This document shows, one piece after another, positions 10,701 to 21,100 of a DNA stretch of 64,000 nt. Within the stretch, counting starts at the first letter, position 1. Every line of letters starts with the position of its first letter. The translations under genes and the position numbers were made by a program. The DNA is from Diploptera punctata (lineage: Eukaryota > Arthropoda > Insecta > Blattodea > Blaberidae), in NCBI GenBank assembly GCA_030220185.1, contig JASPKZ010001601.1:620001-684000 (forward strand), written 5' to 3'. The notes beneath the pieces were generated by a model. It searched no databases and was not told the DNA's origin. It saw nothing but the letters and a program-made list of their open reading frames with translations.

Positions 10701-13394
10701 TAAACATTTCTGTAATAGTTCCCTGAAAATTGTCCTTCATTAGAATGAAATTAATTCCAAATTGTTCGAAATACCACTGGACAATATTTACTTGTTCATC
10801 CAATGATAGATTTTTAACCATATCTAATATTACATTTCTCATTCTGATATGGTATTCATTACTTTCCTCTCTATCATGTATCAACATATATTTTTCAATA
10901 ATTATTTTCATATCGTCACATTCTGCTAATTCAAAACAATTTTCTAAACAATTAACATAATTTTCATTACCCAAATCAATATGTTCAAGCAATGCTTTGA
11001 ACCATTTCTTTTGATTTTTTGTGTTATCAACAACACTTTTCATAATTAATTCCACGCTTGCATCTCTAATTTCATCATCTTCATCCCTGGGCTTAATGCA
11101 CATTCCTGAAAACTGTGAAATTATATCTTCAGCAGCCGGTATTTCATTCTTAATATTTTGCAACCTCTTCAATAACTCACACACGTAAAACATGGACTCA
11201 GCAATAATTCTTTGCATAGATTTGGTTGTACCTCCTTCTAATTCAACATCGCATTCTGCCCAAAATAACCAAATATCCACTGTTATTGAACAACAATTTA
11301 TCTTACACGAAGACAATAATTCTGCAATGAAATCTTTTGAATATACTATTTTTCTCTCATTTTTATCAAAATATTCCGGTAATGATATGTTATATAAATC
11401 AGGGACGTCGCAAGATAGTTCTGATGAATTTGAATATAGTTTTAAACAATCCATAATTAATGTCAACAATACTTTTATTGAAATTCCAGCAAAGCGATAC
11501 AATTCCTTTACTCCTGCATTATGTAGATTCCTTAGATCAGGACTAACAAAATATTGTATCAATTTCTTAAAATACGTATATAATTTTGATTGTCCACATT
11601 TATTACTTGCTTTCTGTACACTGTAAAACATCATGTACTTTGTATAAACTGCTCTGGTCATATGTTCAATCCATTGAAGAGTTATGAAAGGTTCCATGGA
11701 ATTTAGTTTAATTAACATAGAATCCACAAGTTCAACGCCAAGAGAAAGAGGAATATAAATAATTGCCTCACACATTAAACTGCATAATGATAATTTATCA
11801 ACTAGCTCTAGCAGTAATTCTTTACTCAAGTTGGGAGCACAATCAACAATGTGGCCACAATTGATGTCGTCCATGAGTTTTTCTTTAATTACTAAATTTG
11901 TGTTGAGTATCAGGAACATAAGTGCTCTTCTCAAAGTTTGATTATCTCTGCGATTAGAAGACTTGTCATCCAATTTGATTCCTCTATTGGCAACAAATCT
12001 CTTGATGGCATCTATTACTGTCATTACTTTAGTTTCATCATCTGTAAAATAATCAATATGTCACATTACAAAATGCATTATTCTAAAATTAAATTAAGGA
12101 AAAACTGCACTTAAACTAGCGTGAAATATTTTCAAAATCCTATAGAACAACAGTGTGCATGCACCAGAGTTTATAGAACCAGCGATAACTCACAATTATA
12201 AACGAAAAGCGCACAAGTTGTGCATGAATAATACATATTTTATTACAACATAGATAACTCACAATCGAACCACATATCTATTATCATCCTCGATTACTAT
12301 CCAGTGCTATTAAATTTAAATGACCAATATTTGCAATAAATCCCCAAATCTACGTTAAAAAACTATATTATTAATATTAAAATTACCAAAAGTTTATTAA
12401 AAATGGGTGTACACTTACTTATTACTCCTAATGCTGATCCAACCAGCAATAACCCAAAACAGTGATAGAAAAATCATAGACTAAGTAATATACTCTGTGG
12501 AGAAAATAGCAGTTAGCATCACAATATTGTCTAACAGTGTCATAATATTGTGATTTGCATATTTAAATAAATACTTTGAAATTGTCTAATAATATAAAAA
12601 TTGTTTGAAAAAGTTTAAAATAATAAATAATGTTAGTAAATACAGAAGAAGAGCTACAGTTTACAACAATATAACTGAAAATTAAGCGCTAGTAGAAGTG
12701 CAGTTGAGCCAGATTTTAATTGTAGGATTCAAAATGAAACTGTAACAAAATTTCAGGAGATTCTATTTGAAACAATAGATGTTCTAAAATTATGTGGCAC
12801 TTGTAATGTCCTTTTGTGAACTTGATGAAAAATTAATATGAACTCAGCAACAATTACATTTTATAGCATAGGCCTATCTCTCTTTTCCTCCAACCCAACT
12901 GGCACTCGAAGCCACTAAATTTGTCTATGACCAAAAAATACACTTAATCCCTTTGACTTCTAATTACAATACATTTATGAGTATTATTTTAAGTAAACAT
13001 AAGTCAATGACAATCTTCCTACCTCACATTCTGAATCGAAAACTGCCACTGGTTATAAAACACATTTTGGTGAAAGTTACCAATAATTACTTACGAAACC
13101 TAACAATTCGCCGGTAAGTAGAAGAAATCTATGGTCTAATGTCAAATCTTAAGCATTTTTTAATCTAACTCCAATGCCCATCTTCATGTATTACCAAGAA
13201 CAAATAGCTCAGTAATATTAGGTTATGTTCACTTAATTTTGTTAGCTTTTTAAGTTCAGTCGAACTGTTAGTTTTGTCTGTACAATAATTTCCAAATTAC
13301 CTTTACACGCAGTTATAACTTTCATGTCACCAATAGATTTCTCCAAACTTAAGAGAGATCCTTGGAGCAATGCAAAATCTTCATTGAATTCCAT
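1499..13394 (-). CDS. Gemin4-like protein (SMN complex), multi-exon gene
   Basis: Exons on the minus strand: 13394-13301, 12041-10666, 7965-7681, 6032-5901, 5217-5022, 2340-2096 and 1735-1499. All junctions are GT-AG and phases fit, giving about 854 residues. The protein is alpha-helical, leucine-rich, has no signal peptide or catalytic motif. From memory of vertebrate Gemin4, several segments match weakly but in order: the N-terminal CEAIIYIP...ELVDSML part, FQGTITEMFNKAV before the second junction, VLLSLQSPADVITKV in exon 3, KCLLPSL in exon 4 and LPLCTVSEW opening exon 7 (MPWCSPQEW in vertebrates). Gemin4 is a scaffold of the SMN-Gemin complex that assembles Sm cores on snRNAs in the cytoplasm and Cajal bodies. 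Vertebrate Gemin4 is about 1050 residues, so 150-200 C-terminal residues may be encoded beyond the left edge. The gene is divergent from MVD. Identity is an inference from weak similarity; a different HEAT-like helical protein is the alternative. Confidence 0.6.
1840..2040 (-). repeat. tRNA-like cassette element
   Basis: Reverse-complement tRNA-like sequence at about 1866-1937 with a recognisable B box (GGTTCGA-like) and A box (TAGCTCAG-like), flanked by GAAGAGAAAAATTTTT on one side. It belongs to the same family as 24215-24286. Confidence 0.6.
2096..2340 (-). CDS. Gemin4-like gene, exon 6
   Basis: Acceptor TTTTTCAG at 2343-2341; donor GTATTC after SLSK. It completes a GAT codon split after exon 5 (phase 1). 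The segment reads DKEVKWLQSKVEKHSSLL... with KDWTSLPYTMDIFLLDIL in the middle. Confidence 0.75.
2405..2925 (+). mobile_element. LINE family beta, reverse-transcriptase C-terminal fragment
   Basis: Broken frames encode FTYLGYKLSF, KSTRTRLYQIMARP and LCYGSEAWTLRTRDE, typical of the region after the RT palm in insect LINEs, ending in a degraded GRP-MKRWHE motif. Stops and shifts are present. It lies in a Gemin4 intron in the opposite orientation to the gene. Confidence 0.75.
2926..3389. other. Intronic sequence without recognised feature
   Basis: No coding exon, tRNA-like motif or repeat that I could match to another part of the window. Confidence 0.4.
3390..3835 (+). pseudogene. Degenerate cysteine-rich zinc-binding ORF, TE-associated
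   Basis: Reading frames give CYICGEYCPN, then CCTNCQRILIGWLKG, AIPMLRREPMDHISDCYFCM and a serine-rich tail. This CxxC...CxxC...WLKG...PM-WREP-NH--DCYFC pattern is a protein repeatedly seen in insect genomes, usually as multicopy TE-like sequence. Part of the middle is missing and the frame shifts, so this copy is not functional. The function of the family is unknown to me. Confidence 0.5.
4184..4230 (+). ncRNA. Hammerhead ribozyme, PLE family D
   Basis: CTGAGGA (4189-4195), then a perfect 6-bp stem II GGAACA/TGTTCC, then GAAA (4216-4219), palindromic stem III ACTAGT and cleavage site GTT|TAT at 4225/4226. Stem I pairs ATA before the core with TAT after the cut. All invariant core positions are present. 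Confidence 0.7.
4238..4800 (-). mobile_element. LINE family alpha, internally deleted copy with 14-bp TSD
   Basis: Bounded by direct repeats TTTATAGTCAAATA at 4224-4237 and 4801-4814. On the minus strand it starts CCCCTCCATGATATC and ends in the family 3' tail TAAG repeats after stop TAG. The 5' head runs to GAATGTTAGGACTTTA (LGTWNVRTL, the start of the AP endonuclease) and is joined directly to the C-terminal [11 protein letters not shown]...[15 protein letters not shown] region; the entire RT is missing. Confidence 0.85.
5022..5217 (-). CDS. Gemin4-like gene, exon 5
   Basis: Acceptor TTTTATAG, donor GTAAGT. Encodes AFTNGTLYVKIDVPYCPLL... to NMKAEE, ending in phase 1. Confidence 0.75.
5395..5850 (-). 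mobile_element. Penelope-like element family E fragment
   Basis: Left end ACTATGAGGTATTT; inner TCACCTCA; minus-strand hammerhead; then decayed GIY-YIG C-terminal coding (LTIWEK-like, SLLENHKIGKDSKLL-like) on the minus strand. Ends with LRNIKN-like sequence near 5830. Confidence 0.7.
5472..5519 (-). ncRNA. Hammerhead ribozyme, PLE family E
   Basis: On the minus strand CTGAAGA, a 7-bp stem II (GGAAGTA with TACTTTT, two G-U pairs), GAAA, palindromic stem III ACCGGT, cleavage GTA|TCG. Stem I gives A-U, G-C and a wobble pair. Confidence 0.65.
5901..6032 (-). CDS. Gemin4-like gene, exon 4
   Basis: Acceptor GTTACAG, donor GTAAGT, 44 codons in phase 0: VGVMTNNDILDG ... VLLWLQTLQ. KCLLPSLHRSV aligns with the LPFL region of Gemin4 as I recall it. 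Confidence 0.75.
6125..6425. repeat. Palindromic element with tRNA-like arms
   Basis: Two tRNA-like sequences in opposite orientation, 6153-6225 (minus) and 6332-6404 (plus), both with A box and B box, separated by about 105 bp and flanked by TGGTAAAGAGAAA / TCTCTTTACCATTGAT inverted ends. The arms face outward. A related copy is at 39350-39945. Anticodon loops are not canonical, so functional tRNA is unlikely. Confidence 0.75.
6430..7600 (+). mobile_element. Jockey-like LINE remnant with RNase H
   Basis: Broken frames encode the RT C-terminal region (ILLYEKLRRLPYQNYWNSY) and RNase H pieces: ASDGSLMNREAEAGV, ALQHINSF-NAVILSDS and IPAHCGVEGNEKADMLA. The last motif is diagnostic for the RNase H domain of Jockey/I-type elements. 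Many stops; dead copy in a Gemin4 intron. Confidence 0.8.
7681..7965 (-). CDS. Gemin4-like gene, exon 3
   Basis: Donor GTAAGT after NFVEV. The phase-0 start uses acceptor GTGTTGAG at 7966 giving LEYNLLLVMCVKFVSECVLL; the stronger-looking TTCAG 5 bases upstream would break frame, so the exact 5' edge is uncertain. Confidence 0.7.
8060..8250. repeat. Dispersed repeat R2, copy 1
   Basis: GAAAATTTTTCTAAGTTCTATAGAA... with CAGTGTGCATGC and CCAACATTGACA recurs at 12100-12340 in the same orientation (about 75% identical by eye). No coding content; a MITE or LINE tail. Confidence 0.5.
8700..10170 (+). mobile_element. Jockey-like LINE remnant, interrupted
   Basis: Pieces of a Jockey-type RT in order: FYKDFSSEELKEAIRLT, PDKMYLEFVKHFGPKIL, then after an interruption WTKVIIISILKP, SYRPIALISILPK and STSDQLTKFTQEIKTSFN. 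The first part includes an upstream domain (MKHFNSS...). It lies in intron 2 of the Gemin4-like gene. Confidence 0.75.
9170..9800 (+). mobile_element. LINE family beta-like 3' fragment nested in Jockey remnant
   Basis: Frames encode STEKTKLMAFIVIGANII, FNYLGCMISYQQNLD and, in another frame, a degraded HIQRMPNNRLSKQLLHYRP region, ending in GAACGGGCCAACAGGCCC, a typical LINE 3' end. The Jockey reading resumes right after. Confidence 0.7.
10230..10570 (-). mobile_element. Penelope-like element family G fragment
   Basis: Minus strand: decayed GIY-YIG C-terminus (KELTVWGKIHIQKNKKDK) followed by a hammerhead at 10358-10315. TATGAGGTGAGG at the right end around 10553 belongs to an inverted partner arm. 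Confidence 0.7.
10315..10358 (-). ncRNA. Hammerhead ribozyme, PLE family G (canonical core)
   Basis: CTGATGA (10352-10346), stem II GGAG/CTCC with loop ACAAG, GAAA (10331-10328), stem III palindrome ACTGCAGT, cleavage GTC|TAG at 10320/10319. Stem I pairs CTA with TAG. This is the most canonical hammerhead in the window. Confidence 0.75.
10666..12041 (-). CDS. Gemin4-like gene, exon 2 (large exon)
   Basis: 1376-nt exon: acceptor ATTTTACAG, donor AAG|GTAAGT. Encodes residues 32-490, a continuous helical segment without repeats or transmembrane parts; highly acidic near PRDEDDEIRDASVEL. No frame defect, so it is under coding constraint. Splice into exon 1 completes a GAT codon. Confidence 0.85.
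12100..12340. repeat. Dispersed repeat R2, copy 2
   Basis: Second copy of the sequence at 8060-8250, sharing CCTATAGAACAACAGTGTGC and a downstream ATGACCAATATTTGCA-like part. Lies in intron 1. Confidence 0.45.
12341..13300. other. Gemin4-like intron 1, no recognised element
   Basis: AT-rich intron sequence. I found no coding exon, tRNA-like box, PLE terminus or LINE motif here. Confidence 0.5.
13301..13394 (-). CDS. Gemin4-like gene, exon 1 with start codon
   Basis: ATG at 13394 opens MEFNEDFALLQGSLLSLEKS...VITACK, donor GTAATT, phase 1. No other upstream ATG keeps this frame before the divergent MVD start. Confidence 0.75.
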
Positions 13395-13951
13395 TCTAAA
13401 TCAATATTCAAAGACAGTTCAAAGATCCGATAAATGTAATATAATATAACCTAAAATTCCATAATATTCAAACTTCGTTGACACATTACAAATATCCCTT
13501 TACAATGTGCTCTTTGCATTCAGCTACTAAATGTCTTTAAATGCTAGTTTGTCGACACTGGCTTCAGCAAAATAACCATTGCGGAAACAGCTAAGATTAT
13601 AATGAGCCAATATTAGAACATATATTACGTAACACATTTTAATAGAATGGGAATAATTATTTAATTTCAGACTAATATTTAAACAAATTTCATGCCAAGT
13701 TCCTCTAATCGTTCTACAACATAGCTATCGGTTCTCTATGATAGCTACAATCACTGATTTGGCAACACTGTTTGTCAGCTATTCAGCAGGATGACCAATG
13801 GTAAATTGCAAACAGCTAAAACTGTCATCGGGTATCTATGATCATTACAATATTCAAATTAGTAAAAGAATTAACTGCGTGGCAACTGTCTTCGGATTTT
13901 AAGAAATTTAATTTAAAATAATTTTATTGAAAGTTATTTTAAAATAGAAAT
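13395..13951. promoter_or_regulatory. Bidirectional promoter between Gemin4-like gene and MVD
   Basis: The 557 bp between the divergent start codons must hold both promoters. CCAAT boxes are at 13607-13611 and 13795-13799. No convincing TATA box lies at a suitable spacing. This part is free of recognisable transposons, in contrast to all flanking introns. Transcription start points cannot be read from sequence. Confidence 0.5.
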
Positions 13952-14003
13952 ATGAATATCGTCACGTGTATTGCTCCGGTGAATATAGCCGTAATTAAAT
14001 ATT
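13952..14003 (+). CDS. Mvd: MVD exon 1
   Basis: [17 protein letters not shown] plus one base of the W codon; donor GTAAGT. The start is the only ATG consistent with the conserved N-terminus. Confidence 0.93.
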
Positions 14004-15084
14004 GTAAGTACAGTATGACAGCGAATGGAGAAAACTACACAATAGTGAGCTATATAATATGTGTAGGAAGCCAGATATAATAAGAACAGTTAAATCTCGT
14101 AGACTGCGATGGGCAGAACATGTGGCATGAATGGGGGATGAAAAAGATGCATGGAATCTTCTTGTAGGAAAACTAGAGGGAAAATGCCCAGTTGGTAAAT
14201 GAAGAATGAGGTGGGAGAATACCATTATCCATGATTTTATGAACTTAGAAGAATTCGTGTGCACCCATTTCTGGACCTTTTCCGTAGATTATGCAGGGGA
14301 TGATTGGAAAACATTAGCTCAGGATAGGGATGTATGGAGGGCTTATGTCCGCACGGCCTACAGGTTCGATAGAGGCAGTGAGTTAGATAGGTACAATTTC
14401 ACATATTGTTTAAAACAAAAAATATAGTATGAATAAAAATTGTAGTTTAGCTTTTATCTTTTATGCATTATGACATTCTCAACGTGTAGATCACCATAAT
14501 GTAGGAAAACCAGAGGGAAAACGCCCAGTTGGTAGACGAAGAATTAGGTGGGAGAACAACATTAACTACGATTTGAGGGAAGTAGATTATACAGGGAATG
14601 ATTGGAAAGCATTAGCTCAGGATAGGGATGTATGGAGAGCTTATGTCCATGCAGCCATGAACCTACGGGTTCGATAGTGCCAGTGAGTAAGTAAGTAAGT
14701 ATGACTTTGAAAGCTAAAGAGAATGTATTAAAATATCTGATGGAACCTACAAACCTTACACTTTGAATATAAGCCTGTATTTTACATGTGAAAAAATTGA
14801 TTGCATATATAGTCAGTACTGCAAATAAAATGTACTCTGACAGCATTAAACATGTGTCTAGAATTTATATCAAATTATTTCCATGCAAAATTAAGAAAAT
14901 TAAAAGTTAGGAGGTTTCCTTCCATCTACCAATAAATAAAAAAATCTGACAATAGTTGGTCCGTAGCTACAGAATAACTTGTTATTTATTTATGTAAAAT
15001 GGTCAATTGTATGTTAATTGAATGGCCTATACACCATTTAGAAAAATGTAAATATCAGCATTATTAATTTTCAAGTGTTAATGC

Positions 15085-15123
<39 letters not shown>

Positions 15124-18100
15124 GTCCACCGCTGTGGTCTCGAGGTAGCATACTGCCTTGTCATGCAGCGGGCCCAGGTTCGATCCCCAGTCAGAGCAGT
15201 TTTTCTGGGTGAGGTTTTTATCGGGGTTTTTCCTCACCTGTAAGACAAATGTCAGGAAAACTTTAAGGCCCAAACGGTCCCCGAAATCATTGCCATCATC
15301 ATCATCATCCTTATCATTATCATCATCCTTCACCGGTGTGGAAAGCAATGGGAAGCTACCACATCTACAATTCCATAGTAAAGCTGCAAGCATAGCATGA
15401 AAAAGCTATGAATGCAGTGAAAGACCTGCCCTCGGACAGAATTACCATGGATGGATATATATAATGTGACTATCTTTTCAAGTTCAGCAAGTAATCACAC
15501 TTTGAGAAATTTATTTCAAATAAAAGGCTCCTTTTTAAAAATACAATTAATTGACATCTATTATTTATGTGTCCTGCGCCGTAGCCGAGTGGTTAAGGTA
15601 GGAAGCCTTCGCGCAGAGCTACGGGACTTGCGCTGGTTCGAGTCTCCATGGGGGAAGAAATTTTCTCATGGTATTTCGGCCAGTATGGGACCGGTGCCCA
15701 CCCAGCATCGTGAGGCAATTGGGTAGCTACAATAAGTAGCGGCTCCAGGTTGAGAAAACCAGCTATAACGGCTGGGGGACTCGACATGCTGACCACATGT
15801 CACCCCCTACACTGGCTGATGATCATCTACCTCTGTGATTGACACATGTGGATGTGAGGGGCCAGCAGCCGGCTGTAGGCTGAGAGCTTTCTAGGCCTGT
15901 CGCGCCAGGAGTTTTTTTTTATTATTTATGTAAAATTGTAGACTTTCACGGCAGGTGTCTTGATTCATGTATTTTATGTCTTTTGGGCTAAATGGCCGTG
16001 GTCCGGTTTTATTAACACTCGACGTTTCGTTTACTACCAACAAAAATAATTCATCCTAACCTTGAATTATTGTTTCCTGCTTGCTGTATAAACTGCCAAA
16101 ACTTAAAAAATGTGTTATTGGGAAGTAAAGTACCAGCATATTGTACTCATTTACAATTTTATTTGCAGGGGGAAAAAGAGATGAGAAATTAATATTGCCA
16201 CTCAATGATTCAATCAGTGCAACATTAAATACAGAACAGGTACGTTCCATCATAAAAGAAGCTTATGAATTAAATTACAATATAATGTTAAAATTTAAGG
16301 AAAGAGTGAAGAATGCTGAGTTTGCAGTGAAAGACCTGCTCTTGAGCAGAGCACTATGAATGAATGAATGTTAAAATATTAAAATAGGTTCGTATTATTC
16401 ATTTTTAAACATTCTAACGATGGACAATTATATTTGAAAATAAAAATATGCGCCTCCAATCTAAACGCGTATTTTTCTCTTATACATAGAAAAATACACA
16501 TTTAGATTGGAGGTCTAGGGTAGCTCACTTGGATAGAGCATTGACATGGAGAGTCAAAGGTCCTGGGTTCAAACCCCAGTTTAGGCATATATTTTTCTTT
16601 TCAAATATAATTAAAATGGGTACCTGATTTACCAGTTGCCCACAACTGAATTAAAGTTCTGTTTAAGAAACTTCGTCATGTGTTTAAAACCTGTAAATTT
16701 AATCAAAATCAAACTGAAAGGTAACGCTATGAACCAGTACGGCCTTAATGGCTTTATAATGTAATGTGAAATTCCCAATAAAGGTCTTCTTAATAAAGAA
16801 GCTGCCATTTGCAAGTTCAAAGCAACAGTTTCATAGCATTTGGCACTTGAGAATTAACAGTGTATATAAGAGAAAAATTTGTGTTTCGATTGGAGTTTGT
16901 CAGATAGCTCAGTTGGTAGAACATTTGCATATAAAGCAAAAGGTCCTGGGTTCAATTACAGTTTCAGCATATATTTTTTTAATATAATAAATTTGGGAAT
17001 TTTTAACATTATGAGGTTTTATTAATAAGAATCAAATGAATCGTGAATTCTTCTTACCTCATACTTCTATGTTTTTTAAACACAGCACCGCAGTATCAGC
17101 GACCATTGTCACCATCCTCAGCTGTTTTCACGACTGTCATCTATTTTTGAAGAACTTTGTAATCAAGCTCAGTTCGTCCAGAATCTCGAAGTTCATGGTT
17201 CTAGTATGTTTTTTTTTTAATATATATCTTTACCCAAACTATTAATCCAAAGGTTTGGATAGAGGTTTCAAAAGTTTTGCTTCTTTTTTAGTTCTATGAT
17301 TCTCTAATAAACTATGTGCTGCTATAGCTGATTTTTCATTTTCTCCATTCTTTATGTTTCTGAAGTGTTCTTTTTACGAGTTTCCAAGTTCCTCTTTGTT
17401 TTTCCTATATATATCCTATTGCAATCTGAAATTTATCAAATTGATTGCGAAGATTGCAACAGGATATATATAGGAAAAACAAAAAGGAACTTGGAAACTT
17501 GTAAAAAAGAACACTTCAGAAAACATAAAGAATGGAGAAATTGAAAAATCAGCTATAGCAGCACATAGTTTATTAGAGCATCATAGAATTGAAAAAGAAG
17601 CAAAACTTTTGAAACATCTATCCAAACCTTTGGATTTAACAGTTTGGGAAAAGATATATATTCAAAAATACCATGAACTTCGATGTTCCAGACGAACCGA
17701 GCTTGATTACAAAGTTCTTCAAAAATACAACAGATGGCGGTTTAGAAAATTATTTCTTCAAAAGAACACCAGATGGCAGTTTGGATAATTACCAGCAAAA
17801 GAAAAAATTGACAGTCATGAAAACAGCTGATGATGGTGACGGTCACTGATACTGCAGTGCTGTGTTTAAAAAACATAGAAGTATGAGGTAAGAAGAATTC
17901 ACGATTTTATTTGATTCTTATCGTATGTTTTTCTCTTCAAATATAATTTATCCATGATTGAGATGTATGAAATGAATAATAAAAACATTGAGGATTTATG
18001 ATTGTTTGCTTGTAAAATTACTAATTAAGTTTTCCGTGGTTTATTCATATGTTTGTGATGGTCTAGTCCATTTTTAAAATTATGAACTATTAAAAAGAGA

Positions 18101-21100
18101 CATAGTATGAAGTAAAATACATACTTTAACTTGAAAACATTTCTTCTGTAATGTGTAGTACTAACATTTTTTTAGACTATTTAACTCATGTCCCAAATGG
18201 GAGTCAATGACCAATCATGTTACAATGATTTTTTATTTATAACCAATCACAGTCATGTTTCACCTAGAATTTACCAACAAAAGTTTATCATAATAAAGAA
18301 AGCACCTCCTTTTTAACATTCTGAGTAGGTCTTAGCATATTTTACAGTGACTGACTCACCAAGAAATACGGCTACCAGATTGTATATATAGTGCATGAAT
18401 GTCAACACATGCCGCATGCGGTAGTTAATATAAAAACATTTGTAGCAATTGATTATACCACCAAAAAAAGAAACCACTCTTTGCACTTTCTTAAATGTAT
18501 TTTTTGCCAGGTAACAATCCAGAAAAATATAATTGTCATATTTACATCATACGACATCACAAATGAATTATTATACAGTTTGAGGTGTTTCATTTTTTCT
18601 CCACTAGAGTGCATTCTTACAATATTGCGTTCCTTTGGCAATAAATAATATGATCTGGTTGTAATGACAAACAAAAGAATCAATTGGAGCGTACCAATCG
18701 TTTCTCATTTGTTTTCAAACATCGCCGTTTACATTAAATATATAAATATTTTAAAATAACTATATTTAAATAATGATTTGTGAGTAAACAGCTTAATTTT
18801 ATTCGTTAAATAGTCCTAACAAATACCACTCTTGATTTCCAAATTCTCTAAATAAATTTACTCCTCACTTCGTGAGTCGCGAATTTATCGATAATTTGGA
18901 AATCACTTGTGGCATTACTTATGATAAATTTTACTATCTTAGTCTGGACAATTATGTCCTTCCTTCTATAGTGCATGAGATGTAAGTATGTGATTGACAT
19001 TCCTAAATCTTAATGCCTGTCACTTGCCTCCAATGTCCAAAATTATTTCTTACCACAAGATGTAATACAATAATGATGCCAACATTCAAACATAAATTCC
19101 AGGGATTAGGTAACTAAAACATTATTAATTAAATAAAATAAAACGTAGTTTTATTTGATTTTCATATTTATTATATAATTCAGTGACAGCTGTTTCGGTA
19201 CCTTCTTCAGACATGTTAACAAATTATGAATTGTGTTCCAACTGATCTAAGCAACAATACAACAATATTTATTTAAATTTTTTAATTAAACAAAGGGGAT
19301 TCATTCAAATCAAGTTGAGAATTTAACAGTTTTTTACTACTTTTAAATTTATTAATTTCTACAAGCCTCCAAAAGATCTAACTTCTTACCCTTATCACAA
19401 ATATGTAAAATTTCAAAATTTGGATCGAACAATGATTAAATTGGAATAGGTCGTTTCGATCCAAATTTTGAAATTTTACATATTTGTGATAAGGTAAGAA
19501 GTTAGATCTTTTGGAGGCTGTAGAAATTAATAAATTTAAAAGTAGTAAAAAACTGTTAAATTCTCAACTTGATTTGAATGAATCCCCTTTGTTAAATTAA
19601 AAAATTTAAATAAATATTGTTGTATTGTTGCTTAGATCAGTTAGAACACAATTCATAAATTGTTAACATGTCTGAAGAAGGTACAGTGTACCGAAACAGC
19701 TGTCACTGAATTATATAATAAATATGAAAATAAATAAAATTATGTTTTATTTTTATTTAATTAATAAATATGGATTTTCATCAAGTAAACATCAACTCAA
19801 TTGATTAACATCATTGTTCAGCTGCGGAATATTTATTTGCTGTCAAGCACATACATGCATCTCACACACTGTACATTCTTTCTCATTTAACATTCTTTTC
19901 TTCTTTTCTGTCTTTCAGTTTCTAAATTTACTAGTAAAAGAAATCTCATTTGCAGATGCATGCAAAGACAACTGTAATGACAAGTCCAGAATTTAAAGAG
20001 GACAAGATATGGTTAAATGGAAAGTAAGTTATATAGAGTTTAAATGTTTCATTTTTTACATAAATATTAAATATAATATACTTTAGTAATTAAAAATATA
20101 TAATTTAAAAAATTGAATTTTGCATTTTGTTGCAATAAGAAAGTAAGAATTGTGAGGAATAGTGGTAGTGATAGGAAATGGTTGAATTTCTTCTTCTTCC
20201 TTCCAAGTATTAGGCCAAGGCCTGTTACGATCTTATAGAAAATTTTCCCTCCAGCGTTTGAGGGAAATTCTCATATAAGACTTGAAAGCATAATAATAGT
20301 CCCTTCAATTGGTTGCTGGCCAAAGGAAGGCAAGACCAGTGATGGGGTTGCCATCTTATAGCCTCTGGTCAGGCTTTTCTGGAGAAGAAAAGAAAATAAA
20401 GGAAAGAAGAAAGGAAAGACTCCCTAGCCCTCGGATGCCCTAATAGCGTCGGGGTCGAAAAAACAAGAGTTAACCAAGAGAGGTTAGATAGTAAAGTTAA
20501 AAGAGTGCAAAACACAAGTAAGTGGAAGAAATGTTTTGCACAGCTTGGGCACCTTGTGGTCGCCATCCACATATCCCCTAGATGAGGACCCCTTTCTTTT
20601 TTTATTTAACTTTTATAGGAATTAATCACTATGAGGTTTAGTTTATGGTGAAATTAAATGTTTCCTACCTCTCCTCATATAAATTTTCTAAGTAGATCGC
20701 GATTTTGAGACCACAACGGTCTCATCTTCAACACTTTCTTGGCGACTGATGTTATGTCGATCGGAAGAAACACTTCCTCCCTCTGTTGGTGGACCGATGA
20801 ACCTCTGGATCAGGTCAAAATTTGCACTCAAGGCAGTGGAACCCAAGACTGATCAACTGAAATTCAAAATTTGTGATTTTTATTGCCAGTTCCATTTAAG
20901 TCAATTTTTTTTGTAAAAATTATAAAAAAATATTCATGCAATTCTTATAAGATATTATCTTTTTACGTACTTATCCCAAGCATATAATTATTGCAACAAA
21001 ATAAAAATTACAGAAAGAAATTAAACTTAATTTATTCAAGGGAATTTTATCAAATTTTTGTTTTCACATTTTTTAGAGAGGAATCATTTGACAACCCTCG

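Larger units (their letters stand above)
19140..19765. mobile_element. Penelope-like element family H, near-perfect palindrome
   Basis: Arms of about 300 bp mirror each other around 19440. The right arm reads [14 protein letters not shown]..., [20 protein letters not shown] and LDLNESPLL, the typical C-terminal end of Penelope endonuclease ORFs, then a hammerhead. It lies in MVD intron 2. Confidence 0.8.

Noticed and set aside
11192..11626. 144-codon plus-strand frame
   Set aside because: Lies wholly antisense in the large Gemin4-like exon; amino acids mirror the real coding strand and no domain is seen.
1499..13394. Glomulin or Listerin as identity of the minus-strand gene
   Set aside because: Length, exon order and the LPLCTVSEW segment fit Gemin4 better; no RING domain (Listerin) is seen.
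17828..17865. Active hammerhead in PLE C
   Set aside because: All C copies read GATAC in place of GAAAC (A14 lost), and one has CAGAGGA; core function is not expected.
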